From: Chlorops oryzae
Taxonomy: Eukaryota > Arthropoda > Insecta > Diptera > Chloropidae
Assembly: GCA_020466095.1 (NCBI GenBank)
Contig: CM035807.1
Location: forward strand, 83,600,241 to 83,664,240
DNA length: 64,000 nt
Reading direction: 5' to 3'
Numbering within the stretch: position 1 is the stretch's first letter; the number at the start of each line of letters is the position of its first letter. This document shows positions 34,745-45,271 of the stretch, piece by piece. Both the position numbers and the translations under genes were made by a program. Under the pieces are notes generated by a model. That model was not told the origin of the DNA and ran no database searches. It saw nothing but the letters and a program-made list of their open reading frames with translations.

Positions 34745-37183
34745 GTGAGTCACTTGTTTTTTTATTTCCGTTAAACCTGAGGTTTCAAATGAAAAGACAT
34801 TCTCAATTTTAATCGGCAATTCATGTAAATGATTTAAATGGCACCATATCGCGCTATGTCTTTATTGAGCAGCTACTGTCGCCATCTTCGCTTGTCAGAA
34901 GAGAGGCAATTTGTGAATTTTTTGTACTCTCATGCTTTCCATCCTAGCTGTGGTCACACCGCTTTGTCACTTTTGTTTAGTATTTTGTATAAATATTAGT
35001 TTCTATACATTTTGGTTTGCACTCAACCCCTGCATGTATGTATGTAAAAACATGTATGTTATGTAGGCATTGCACGTTTAGCATGAATCTTTACAAATCA
35101 CTTTGTGCTAGAAACGAAAAAAAAAACAAATTTTTGTTTTCTCAAAACTTCAAAACCCCATAGCTCCCAAAATATGGATCCAAAAAACAGCAAAATATAT
35201 GGGTCGATATAATATTTGATAAAGAATAGAAAAAAAATTTAAGTATTTCGAACGAATCCGTGGAATGACCCATATACATATAACCAGGCCCGATTAAAGG
35301 ATAGACCGGGTAGGAAATGGTCTAGGGGCCCCACATTTTAGGGGCCCCCGAAAACTGTTACCATAATATATAAATAGTTAATTGAAAATTCTTTGCAATA
35401 CACAATTTTTTTATTTATTTTTTTTTAGAACAAGGGTTGTTCAAACTATTTGAAGCTTATACGCCTTCAATGTACAATGATCCTTTTGAGATCCTTAAAA
35501 AACTCCATTGAGGAGAAAAACAACATCTAAGCAAGTTAGAGACCATTCGGAGTATTTGGCTAAATGTAACCGTCCCGGCAACACTCTGCCATTTTTATCT
35601 GAATCTGATTTCCAGAACTTCGCATGCCATTTCAATTCTTTTGGCTTACGTTTAAAAAAATGACGGAACAAAAATATTCCCAGCGTCACACCATACTTTG
35701 TTCAAATAATTCAATGTTTGAGCGCCTAGGAGTGTGTTAAACGAAAATTGCTAGATGCGCGCATTAGTTTGCGGCAATTTCTGATGATAATTTAATGAGA
35801 TTTCGGATTATGCATGGATTTCAAATTTAGAGGGCAAAATAAATCTGGGTTAAATAAATTTATGCGTCTGCGAGATTTATTTGTTGAGCAATGCAAAACT
35901 CTTTAAACGACGTTTCACAATGTGGTGTATTCTGTGGATGCGCAAAAGCACAGTGAAGCAAAACTGCTGCCTGTTAGTTTTCATCCTCGATGTGTTTCCA
36001 AAATGAAGGCGCAATTTCTTGTTTTTCTACAAAGAGAACAAAACTACTTTCATGTGTGAGATCGATAAGGACTAGATATTTAGAGGTCCTGTGTGATGAA
36101 ATGGCCAAATTAAATGGCCCTACTTCAAACGAGCCTATTGCCTTTCGGGTAAATCATATGTTGTCCAGTGTACCTGGGACAACATCAGACATACATACAT
36201 ATATGTACTCAAACTTGTGCAACTTCAGAGCACAGTGCAAGAATATTTCATGAAGATAATAGGATGCATGGAAAATTAGATTAAATGTGGAATGGAAAAA
36301 ATTTTCGTAATTGAAACGAAGTCGGAGGAATATGTTTGATTTTCATTTCATATTTGTTATAGTGAAAATTTTTAATTGCATTAAAAACGAAATTTTGTAA
36401 AATGCTTTTGCACAAAAATCCACAATTGAAAGAGCACCTTTATATGTGTGTGTGTAATCCTAATCACTTAATTAACATTATTATTTAAATTAATTTTGCG
36501 ATTGTGCGATTGTACATTATCGATTCGGTCCAATTAAAGGTAGGTGTTTTGAAATTGATATTAATTTCAGGTGTGTCACATAGTAAAATAATGGTTGAAT
36601 TTCCATTTTATTTTCACGATGCCAGCATCGAGGAAACATCATAGAATGCTCATGTCACCTCAAAGCCTGAACCCGTCTGGTTCTGGGAAAACATGACGAA
36701 AATTAACCGGAGCCTTTGATGGCTTTACCGATTCTATGAGCAATTTATGACTGTCTCAACTAGCCACTATTGACGCTGGTGAGCTCGTCATGGAAATGGC
36801 AACAACGTGCACGGGTATCTCGAGAGGCTCGGCAGAATGTGTGCCGAGTATGAGAAAACATCAGATCCATTGCTTCTTGGTTTAAGCAGAGATGCGTTTG
36901 CAAGCGGTGAATTACGTAGATTGAGTGATAAAAAATTTATTCAGTAAAATTTCATTCGGTGGAACAACAACTTTTATATGATTGAACGATTTTTAGAACT
37001 GCAAACGTTTCTGAGCAGCCATAACAGAGTTCCCACGATGTTATCAGAGTTAGAAGTCATTGCACTTTCTTCTGTAGATATACAGGTATGGCGAACAGTG
37101 GTATTGTTCATATAGTTCTTGACAAAAAAAAGGGAAGGAGTTGCGTTAGAGCAATGAAATTTGGCATAGATGTTTCCATTGAT
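34745..37183. other. putative intron, no gene seen
   Basis: A segment at 35284-35350 (CAGGCCCGATTAAAGGATAG, then GGGGCCCCACATTTTAGGGGCCCCC) resembles one end of a hAT-like element, but no partner end was found. Otherwise no recognisable feature. Confidence 0.4.
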
Positions 37184-37262
37184 TAAACCCGACACACTCT
37201 TGTCGAGGGGATATTGCGTTTGAGTGTACGTGCGAACACCCAAAACCAACCGAGTGTCAATA
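37184..37262 (+). mobile_element. DINE-1-like 5' terminal fragment H
   Basis: AAACCCGACACACTCTTGTCGAGG, ATATTGCGTTTGAGTGTACG and AACACCCAAAACCAACCGAG match the first ~80 bp of copy B; the rest of the element is absent. Confidence 0.7.
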
Positions 37263-37335
37263 TACTATTGAAGCGGAGCCGCGAATAACGTTGTAATGAC
37301 AATTTAACATTTTTGCCAATTTTCCATGCCATGCC

Positions 37336-37380
37336 AGGGAAGTGGCCTTGTAAGTACTGAATTTACAAGGCCACTTCCCT
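37336..37380. repeat. perfect 18-bp inverted repeat with 9-nt loop
   Basis: AGGGAAGTGGCCTTGTAA, loop GTACTGAAT, then TTACAAGGCCACTTCCCT. The stem is perfect and unusually GC-rich for its surroundings. It could be a remnant of a hairpin element; as drawn it is too short for a typical microRNA precursor. Confidence 0.8.
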
Positions 37381-40300
37381 TCTTTAAAGTTCCGAAGTAT
37401 TGAGAAATGTCCAAGAGCTGACCAGACCGCAATATTTAGGGCTAGAGAATTATTGAAAGCCAAAAAATGGAGACAGTTTTATGAAATTTAAAATTTTCAT
37501 TAATTTTTAGTTGGATAAACATACATGACTCTTTCACCTACAATTGCTACAGAAGCTTAAGAGAAGTTGCCCATTGATAATCTTTTATGATCTGGAAAAC
37601 TTTCTTCGAGGGAGCGTGAACCTTGAGCCTGTTTGACAACATAAATTCACACAAATATATGTAGATATCCACTTTTGGCAGTCATATATAACATTGTTAG
37701 GCTCGTCGAACTTTAAAACCCTTGCTTAATTTTTGATGATGATTTTTTTTTTATTTAAAAAACTAGGAAAATGGCTTTTATTGGGCGTCTGCAAAAGAGA
37801 ATTTTCTATGAAGTTAATCTCTAAAACACTTTCAACCAAAAAGTAAAAGATTAAAAACCGAAATTCTAAGGTGACTCCAGACTCCGGTCTACTTGATATT
37901 TGTTATTTTGTTGCGCCTAAATATTTATGAAAATCCTTTTTACACAAAATGCTGCAACCACTCAAGATTGTTGGGAAATTCTGTAATTCAGCAATAAATG
38001 CTGTTGCCTCTATATTTGAAGAATCGTTGCTTCAATTGGGCAGCGTGTGTTCCTGTTCTATATTTTTGTTCACACATGTATTAGCTTTGCATAATTAAAT
38101 TTTCTCATTCTACAAAGTCGCATGTACCTTAATATTTATGGAAACGTGTTCTCAGTTTTTAGCTCAGCCAGTCTGTAACATTCAAAAGCGTAGCATGTGT
38201 GGTCATAAAAGCCTTTTTTTATAACAGCGCCCTTAAATTCACATGTCCTGAATTAAGTTTAAGCGGAGACAGACAAGAAAACTTTTTGCAAAGTATTTGA
38301 ACTCTAAATAACCGACAACGATGGAAGTGTTTCTGCTAAAAACTTTATCCAGATCGCTGCACATTTTCTGAAAAACAAAAGCTTCTTCATATTTTCATTT
38401 ATTCATGTGTGTTTTCACTTCAATACCGAATTTTATGCCTTGCTGCTTTCTTGCATTTGTGCATTTGTGCATTTTCAAGCAGAGAGTGCAACATAAATTC
38501 CGATTAAGTTTACTTTGCTGTATTTCTTAATTGCTTCCAAACTCATCATGTGTTTCGTATTTTCGAAATGTTTTCATTTTGCAAATTGAAAAATATTTGT
38601 TGTAGTCCTACATAATTGAAACATTCCTTCAATATTGGACATGCAATTACGCCATAGGATGTGACACCCCGAATTTTACTTCCTTCGCTTATTCTATTTT
38701 CGATCAATTTTCGTACATGCACTGAAAAGATTTCGACGTAGAAATTTAAAAATTCTATTGACTTGTCAGACACCAAAAAGTCTTTTTCCACACGAATAGA
38801 GAACATTCAACGGGTTTTATTTGGATTTGTTGTATGATTTCCAGAGCCGAATTTTGCAGTTTCCTAGAACGTCTCATTAATTTTCTGTGTGTTCACAATT
38901 CATGGTGTTCATGAGAAATTGTATTTCGGGTTATTTAGATTATTAGCTCGTAAAATGTTTATGCAAATGTTTTCGAAATGTGACCATTCCATACGAAATC
39001 GGGCGAATTGTTTCGACTTTTGAGGGAAGCAAAATGTTATTGTTTTCTAAATATTCGCAGCCTCTTATTATGCTTACAATAGAATCGTTCTGCTTTCGTA
39101 AAGTTTTAAATCATACGTGACTACCCAAATGTTCGGCATTTCCATGATGCCCAAATTTGTGGAAATTTTTGATCTCATATATTCTATCTCTTATGTATGC
39201 ATTCCTTTCCTTTACATGGCTATCGATCATTGCCCTTCTTGAATAAAAAACTGAATATTGAAACCATACCATGAGACCGTTGACAAAATTTTTGGACCTC
39301 TAAATTTGGTGTTTTTCACCAATATAAAATCGTTCTTAACTTGACATTCAATGCGTCTATCAAATTCTCATTGAACTTGAACTGAATTGAACCCTCGAAA
39401 AATGTTACAGTTTTACTTATGTAAATTGAACTCAACTTTCACCGAATGCAAGTAGTACTGTCCAAGTGCGCTTTTGAAAGAATATTCAAAAAAATAGGGA
39501 TATCACTGGATTCAGATTACATTTCTGCATCAGAAATTATTTCTCAAATCAAATCAGTTAAGAAAGAAAAGTTGGTTAATTAAGCCATTTATTTATATGC
39601 CCCAGAAAGACTCTGAAAGCTATAAAAAGAGAACATCGTCTTCTCAGATCTGATCTCGTCTCAATAAACTTATATCAAAAGGCCTGATCAATCCTTTTTG
39701 AATTCGAGTTTGAATATTGCTTCAGACAGTCAGACATTTGAATCGATCCCTATTGGTGAAGCTAATGATAATGTCTATAAAAACAATAATTTTTTACTGT
39801 GAAAGTATATGAAGCTAAACTTCCTTTTCTTTGATAGCGAATCAACAGTTTCCTATTTTTGTTGAATTTTTTTTCGTTAAACTTATTAATTATTTTTAAT
39901 TTTTTCGTTAAACTATAAAATGTACACCAACACTTTAAGTAGATCGACATCTACGACAAAGTCTAAGACTATTAATTTCGATTAATATACTGCCAGAGTT
40001 ATGCAATTGTCTTAGAGCCACTCTTGCATTTGCTGCACTTGTTCGTAGTAAAAACGGAAGTGGCATTAGCTCAAACACAAATGAAATCCGCAATATTAAG
40101 GCTATATCCTGCTCTAAGATATCTGCATGCACCGGATTCCTAAGCGTTCAAGAATCCCTATTTAATTTGAAATTTTTCCAGTATATCATAAAAATGACAT
40201 TCCGCACTTATTTGTTTACTGCTGAGTGCTTTCAAAATACAAATTCTATATGAATTGCATTCTCAAAGCGTGCTTACTTACAACACAAATGCCAAATGCT

Positions 40301-40852
40301 AAAGTTTATCAAAACTCATGCCTTTACTTTTGGGATACTTTGGTGACTGCATACTTGCGCTTGACACGTATAAATGGATTTCGGAATTGCAAAATACCAA
40401 CAAAACTTTTCTCCAGCTTTTTATTCAATGCTTCATCGCTTTCGATTTCCGTTCATAAAGGAAGTTTTCAGTCATGTGAACGTGAATATAATAATAGAAA
40501 GCAATAGAAGACTTCATGAAGCTTTATTTATCGAAATTCCTCTTTTTAGCTCTCATTCGATAAATTCAAAGTACGACCTTTGATAGACGAGCGATTGCAA
40601 ATAATAGTTTTGAATTGGCTTCAACTGCAAATAATTTGAATAATTTTTCATACTTTAATATGTAGGGTTAAGCTGGGATAATCCTTCAAAACTTTACTAA
40701 ATGCCTTACTTCATAATGGAAATTTTCCGTACACACATGAAAAACCAATCACTTCAAATTTTTCCTATAGAAAATCTAAATACAGAAAAATGCTTCTTTA
40801 GAAATAAGGCAGAAGACTGCATTTAAGTTCGATAAGGAAAAGTATTAACATA
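37381..40852. other. non-coding stretch
   Basis: No gene or repeat recognised. A TATAAAAAG/TCAGATC pair at 39621-39648 is too close together for a convincing promoter. Confidence 0.4.
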
Positions 40853-40952
40853 CAGTAGAGTACGGATAAATGCAGCACGTTTTTTGCTCGATTTCTTGTG
40901 CACTTATGCGTTTTTTGCATTTATTCGTGTTGCATTTATCCGTAGTTGACTG
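40853..40952. mobile_element. 100-bp palindromic MITE, TA target, pogo-like ends
   Basis: Left end CAGTAGAGTACGGATAAATG and right end in reverse CAGTCAACTACGGATAAATG, flanked by TA at 40851-40852 and 40953-40954. CAGT ends with TA duplications point to the Tc1/mariner/pogo superfamily. Confidence 0.7.
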
Positions 40953-41158
40953 TATATAAATTTAAAGAGTACTTCTGATATGGAGAACGTGTTCATGTTT
41001 GAAAATATGTGCGCTTTTACATGCATTTCTTTAGAAAGCTCTACATATAAATCTGAAGTATTAAATAAGCTTTGTTAATAAAGGATTATTTTTGGTTTTT
41101 TTAATATTTTACAGCTTTTGTACCTTTAGATGATATGTTTAAATATTTCCTGTTTCTA

Positions 41159-42176
41159 ATCTTCTTCTTCTTCTTCTTGCGTGTTTAACTATCCCGGTCT
41201 ATCCCGGGGTCCGCAAAACGCGACCAGTTCCTCCATTTTGTTCTGTCGGTTGCATCATCCGAGGTAAGCCTACAGCCTCTAGGTCCCATTTTATTGTGTC
41301 CATCCAGCGCTGTTTCGGGCGCCCCCGTTTTCTGAAACCTTGGATTTCCAGTGCGTAGCCTTTCTTTGCCAAAGTCTCCTCATTTGCTCTCAGGACGTGT
41401 CCATACCAGCGTAGCCTTGCTTCTCACATTTTCCCAATAATTGGCGCAACTCCATAGCGTCTACGGATGTCTACGTTTGGAACATGATCAAGACGAGTGA
41501 GTCCGGATATCCAGCGAAGCATCTTTGTTTCCATAACACTAACTTTTCTTTCTGCTACTTTCGTTGCTGGTAGACATTCGGTACTATAAAGAGCGACTGG
41601 CCTGATGACTGTTCGGTAAATTTTGGATTTTAAGCGGTCGCTTATCTTTTTATCGCACATAACACCAGTCGTTGAACGCCACTTGAGCCAAGCGGCGTTA
41701 AGTCTCTCAGAAACTTCGCGAGTGATCGTCCCGTCAGCAGAAAGTGTCGACCCAGTGTCAGTGTTATTTATTTTGATGGTCCCTGCTACGCAATTGTCTG
41801 ATGTCATGTATTCTGTTTTCCCGACATTCAAACGTAGTCCAAACATAGACAATCTATCATGCCAGTCTTGTACTTGTTGCTGTGAGTTGTTTTTATTGGT
41901 TGAGGCAAGAAGAACGTCATCTGCGTATAGTAACGTCCAGGGAGGTGATATTTGTAGGTCTTCGGTAATTGAATCCATAACTAATATGAACAAACGAGGA
42001 GATAGAGCTGATCCTTGGTGAACGCCTACAGATATTGAAAATTCAGTTGAAATTCCGACAGCAGAATGTACTCGACTTTTGGGATTTGCATACAGAAGTT
42101 TTACCCACATAATTAGTTCTTCCGGCACTAAGTGTTTTCTCAAAGCATACCAAATGAGATCATGAGGAACGCGAAT
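41159..42176 (-). mobile_element. 5'-truncated RTE-like LINE fragment
   Basis: On the minus strand the fragment begins inside the reverse transcriptase at about 42176 (..RVPHDLIW) and ends with a stop at 41199 followed by a short (AAG)n tail at 41159-41178, the microsatellite-like tail expected of RTE-type LINEs. A target duplication was looked for and not found. Confidence 0.75.
41199..42176 (-). pseudogene. reverse transcriptase C-terminal half, RTE-like, with one nonsense codon
   Basis: In order: RVPHDLIWYALRKHLVPEEL, VGVHQGSALSPRLFILVMDS, LLYADDVLLA with the catalytic YADD intact, RLNVGKTEYM, the thumb/connection RLNAAWLKWRSTTGVMCDKK, KIYRTVIRPVALYSTECLP and LRWISGLTRLDHVPN. The frame meets TGA at 41424, where relatives have Arg (KM-R-EARLRWYGHVLRA), a likely CpG C-to-T change; beyond it RLRWYGHVLRANEETL and KRGRPKQRWMDTI continue in frame to a normal stop at 41199. 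The first catalytic Asp, the endonuclease and the RT fingers are missing. Clade assignment is from family knowledge. Confidence 0.85.
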
Positions 42177-43428
42177 AAATAGCAGAGACAGAGGAGTCAC
42201 AAAAAATACGATTTGTTTTCTATATTTTATACACATGTGTTTCAAATGGATTTTTCGGAAAACTATTGTATGTTAGCTGCTGCCAAGGCGTGGACTAAGA
42301 AGAATTACACTTATATTTTTGGAGATGTTTCTTTTCTAAATAGTTCCAAAAAACCAATTATGTACACAAAAGTTTTCAGTTAAACTTGAATAAGATTCGC
42401 TCACTAGTCCGGTAGTTCCTGGCAAGTCCATCGATGAAGCTAAAAATTTGTCTTCAAAAAAAAACTTCTTTAAAAAGCAATTTGCCGTTCGCAGTCGGCG
42501 TTAAACTGTAGGTCCCACTCTTCCTACTACAGTGATACAGAGAGCGACAGGCCAAGCGACAGGTCGGCTGTAAGAAAATTATCTTCGCATCATTAAGACC
42601 ACAAAGCGTACCCCGTTGTTAACGGGATTAATAATTGCTAAGAAAAAGAAGATATTTTCTAGTTCTATTCTATTAACTAACTTTGAGTAGGCGTGGCACT
42701 AAAATTGGGTGAGGTAGCATATCCATGTTAAAATTTTTCCAATTTTGTAGCACAACAGTAAGCTCTCTTTCGAATTTCAGGTCTGTTTCATTATTCTAAC
42801 GCAAGTCCTTCTACATGTTTGTGGTCGCAGGCTGTTGCGATGCATTGGCAATGCATGATTTTTTGCTTGCTGGCTTTTAAAAATTAAAACAAAATTAATA
42901 TTTCGATGAAATATCAATGTGATTTGTACAATTGAACACAAAATGCACTAAGTCCTAATTGAAAACGGCCACACATAAAGTTGCTTTAATACGAAATCTA
43001 TCAAATGCGCGTTATTCTTGCAGCACAATTCGAATAACCATGAATACGGGGAACAGCGCCAATGGAGGAATGCCATGAAACGTTGGAGTTCATTGCCGTT
43101 CTCGCATGTGTAAGTAGGTACTTAAGTTTACGAAGACGCTCTACGAGTACTAAGCGAAATGAGATCATGTTCCATAACAATTCATCATTGCAAAAGTTAT
43201 GATAGTTGAAATGTCAGTCCGCAAATTGTAAAATGTAGATAGAAAGTTTTCCTTATCGCAATTTTTTTTTTTTTTGCATTTGAAATATCACAAGGAAAAT
43301 GAGCTCGAAAGTCTTTTTTTTTCTCATCTAAATAACAGCAAAAATATGCGATTTGAATGGCAAATAAAAAGGAGCATGTTCAATATATCGCAATGTTTAC
43401 ATTGCGCTGACCAATAAGCTCATAAGCG
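42177..43428. other. non-coding; may hold upstream regulatory DNA of the 43.4-kb promoter
   Basis: No gene seen. CTTATC (reverse of GATAAG) occurs at 43252-43257. A poly-T run lies near 43262-43275. Confidence 0.35.
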
Positions 43429-43468
43429 TATAAAAGGGGACAGGAGGCCGATGAAACTTTTCAGTTTG
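43429..43468 (+). promoter_or_regulatory. TATA + initiator promoter candidate 1
   Basis: TATAAAAGGGG at 43429 and TTTCAGTTTGG around A43463. The T of the TATA box is 34 bases upstream of A+1, slightly longer than usual. A 28-codon frame follows (43473-43559). Confidence 0.4.
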
Positions 43469-43472
43469 GAAA

Positions 43473-43559
43473 ATGGGATTCAGTCAAAAACAAAAACTCA
43501 TCGAGTGTTTTGTGATTTTGCTGGTTTATTTTAACTGGCAATCGTCATCAATGTCATAA
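43473..43559 (+). CDS. 28-codon secretory-signal-like small open frame
   Basis: ATG at 43473 encodes MGFSQKQKLIEC then a hydrophobic run FVILLVYF and a short polar tail, ending in TAA at 43557. A short charged N terminus followed by a hydrophobic core resembles a signal peptide, and it directly follows a TATA+Inr site. There is no mature peptide before the stop and no good splice donor, so it may be a decayed gene start or chance. An out-of-frame ATG lies at 43451, before the predicted start site. Confidence 0.2.
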   Translation: MGFSQKQKLIECFVILLVYFNWQSSSMS

Positions 43560-43749
43560 TATCTCTATCAAATGTGTTCACTTTATTAGGACAGCGTGGG
43601 GCAGCGTGTAAAAATGTTTGGTTTTTTGCTTAGTTATTTGATATTTTTTAAATCTGACAGTTTGTGTATCTGTGCAACTTATCATAAGGATTTTATTTTC
43701 ACCGAAGTTGTTTATCAGGTATCTTCGGCAGTGACCTTAACCCTGATGT

Positions 43750-43796
43750 GATAAGGTAGCTGCTATAAAGAGACAAGTGCAGCACAAAACTCAGTT
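43750..43796 (+). promoter_or_regulatory. GATA site + TATA + initiator promoter candidate 2
   Basis: GATAAG at 43750-43755, TATAAAG at 43764 and TCAGTT with A+1 at 43793, placing the TATA box at -29, an ideal spacing. A second GATA motif (CTTATC) is at 43678-43683. The pattern TATAAA..G..ACA..ACT..CAGTT is shared with candidate 1, suggesting a duplicated promoter. The minisatellite-bearing element is inserted 12 bp after the predicted start. Confidence 0.4.
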
Positions 43797-43804
43797 CAAA
43801 ACAT

Positions 43805-44908
43805 CCCAGCGGCCAAAATGTTGCCTACAGAATCAATAAGCCCTAACACATTTCGTAGGCCGTATTCGGTAATGTAGACGACCTCATATACTATCCTAGT
43901 ATACTTTTGTTCTAGCGTGGCCGTTTTATAGAGCAAAAGCCAACCAACCCCACATAAAGTAAGCTATTTGTGGGGCAGTTCGCCCACAATCTCGTATACT
44001 TTGTAAGCTATGGGTAGATTTCGCCTACAATCTCGTATACTTTTTAGCTATTAATATTCAGGTCACTTACAGTCTCGTATACTTTGTAGTATACCTACTT
44101 ATAGGGCGAAATAGGGTCAAAAGTTGACTTATTTTGTTGCATGCTTCGACTTCAAAGTCGAGCGGACTTGATTTTTGGACTTCATAGTCGGTTTGACTTT
44201 AAAGTCGAAATAGGTCAAAAAAGGTCGAGCTCCGCCATGTTTTTCGAATGGCAAATTGAGAATTATTCTTCTGCATATGTTTTTTCTTCAAGAAAAAACA
44301 TTTTTTTCAAGCAATATTTATTTAATTTCCATCAATGAGAAAGCCCCTTAAAAATGAAGAAGTAGAAGGAACACTTTCACGAAAAATCTCAGCGGGCATA
44401 TGTTTTTGGGACTTATTAAGCGCAAAATAATTTTTAATGAAGTCCATATTTTATTTATTATATTATTTATTTCTAAAGACACACGAAGAAGCAAATCTCT
44501 CGTTCATTTCTGCTTTCGAGTAATACGAATGACTGAGTAAGATATTATGTATTTATATCTTTCTTTGTTACTCTCTCTCTCACTTTTTTCGTTTCCTTTT
44601 ACGTTCTCTTTCGTTTTACTCATAAGTCCAATTAGGTCGAAAATTGGTCATTGCGACTTCTTTTCGACTAATATTAGGTAAACGGATTTCTTTTCGCCCT
44701 GACTTTGAAGTCGAAATGCCCTATTATGACCTATTATTACCGCCAATCGACTTCCAATCTATTCCCCACTTACGTCGACTCGACGTCGAATCGACGTAAT
44801 TTCGACCTATTTAGGTTAGGTCAAGTAAATATTCTGACCTAATATAGGTAAGAATTTACCAATTTTCGACCTATTTTGCTACTTGGGTATGCACTGTTGA
44901 CCGCTGGG
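43805..44908 (-). mobile_element. minisatellite-bearing terminal-inverted-repeat element, copy 2
   Basis: It begins CCCAGCGGCCAAAATGTTGC and ends CACTGTTGACCGCTGGG, the reversed ends of the element at 21705-23380. It carries the same unique segment in reverse (ACGACCTCATATACTATCCT, TATAGAGCAAAAGCC) and only about three units of the 43-bp repeat (CACAATCTCGTATACTTTGT and variants, 43985-44090). It is interrupted near its end by the element at 44094-44887. Confidence 0.75.
44094..44887. mobile_element. foldback-like element with AAATAGGTCGAAA arms, TA target
   Basis: Left end CCTACTTATAGGGCGAAATA and reversed right end CCCAAGTAGCAAAATAGGTC, flanked by TA at 44092-44093 and 44888-44889. The arms consist of short repeats of GACTTTAAAGTCGAAATAGG type, themselves palindromic (GACTTCAAAGTC, GACTTTGAAGTC). 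It splits the left-edge sequence of the minisatellite element. No coding capacity. Confidence 0.65.
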
Positions 44909-44934
44909 ATGAATAGAAAATACTTAACTTAGTA

Positions 44935-45271
44935 TGCGGGTTCGCGGGGACATGAGTCGTTCGAGAATGGACCGGGTCGGATCATTTCTTAGGGGTTCCC
45001 AGTATTAGGGTCTGTCAGAGTCCCAAAACTGTCCTAAAATCGTAGTAGAGATATTTCAATGAATACTAGATTTTGGGCTTATATTTAAAACTCCGATTAA
45101 ATTTCCTAAAAGTGGAAAAGGGGGTGTGGCGTCGTTTATGAAAAAATTTGAGCCCCTTAATGGCCCTAAAAATCCTCAAAACCATTTGTCTTAGTGGTAG
45201 TGGATTTTGGGCCTGTTTAAAAAAATATATTGTATTTTCGGCTCCCCTGACTATAACAGCCTTACTTGTCT
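44935..45271 (+). mobile_element. 5'-truncated DINE-1-like copy F
   Basis: It starts in the core (TATGCGGGTTCGCGGGGACATG, GAATGGACCGGGTCGGATCA), continues with GGGTCTGTCAG, GCCCCTTAATGGCCCTAAAA, and ends CCCTGACTATAACAGCCTTACTTG. Confidence 0.8.

Noticed and set aside
35284..35350. One end of a hAT-like element (CAGGCCCGATTAAAGG..GGGGCCCC)
   Set aside because: No opposite end or 8-bp duplication was found, so it is mentioned only within the intron entry.
39621..39650. TATAAAAAG with TCAGATC as a promoter
   Set aside because: Spacing is too short (about 25) and no frame or exon follows.
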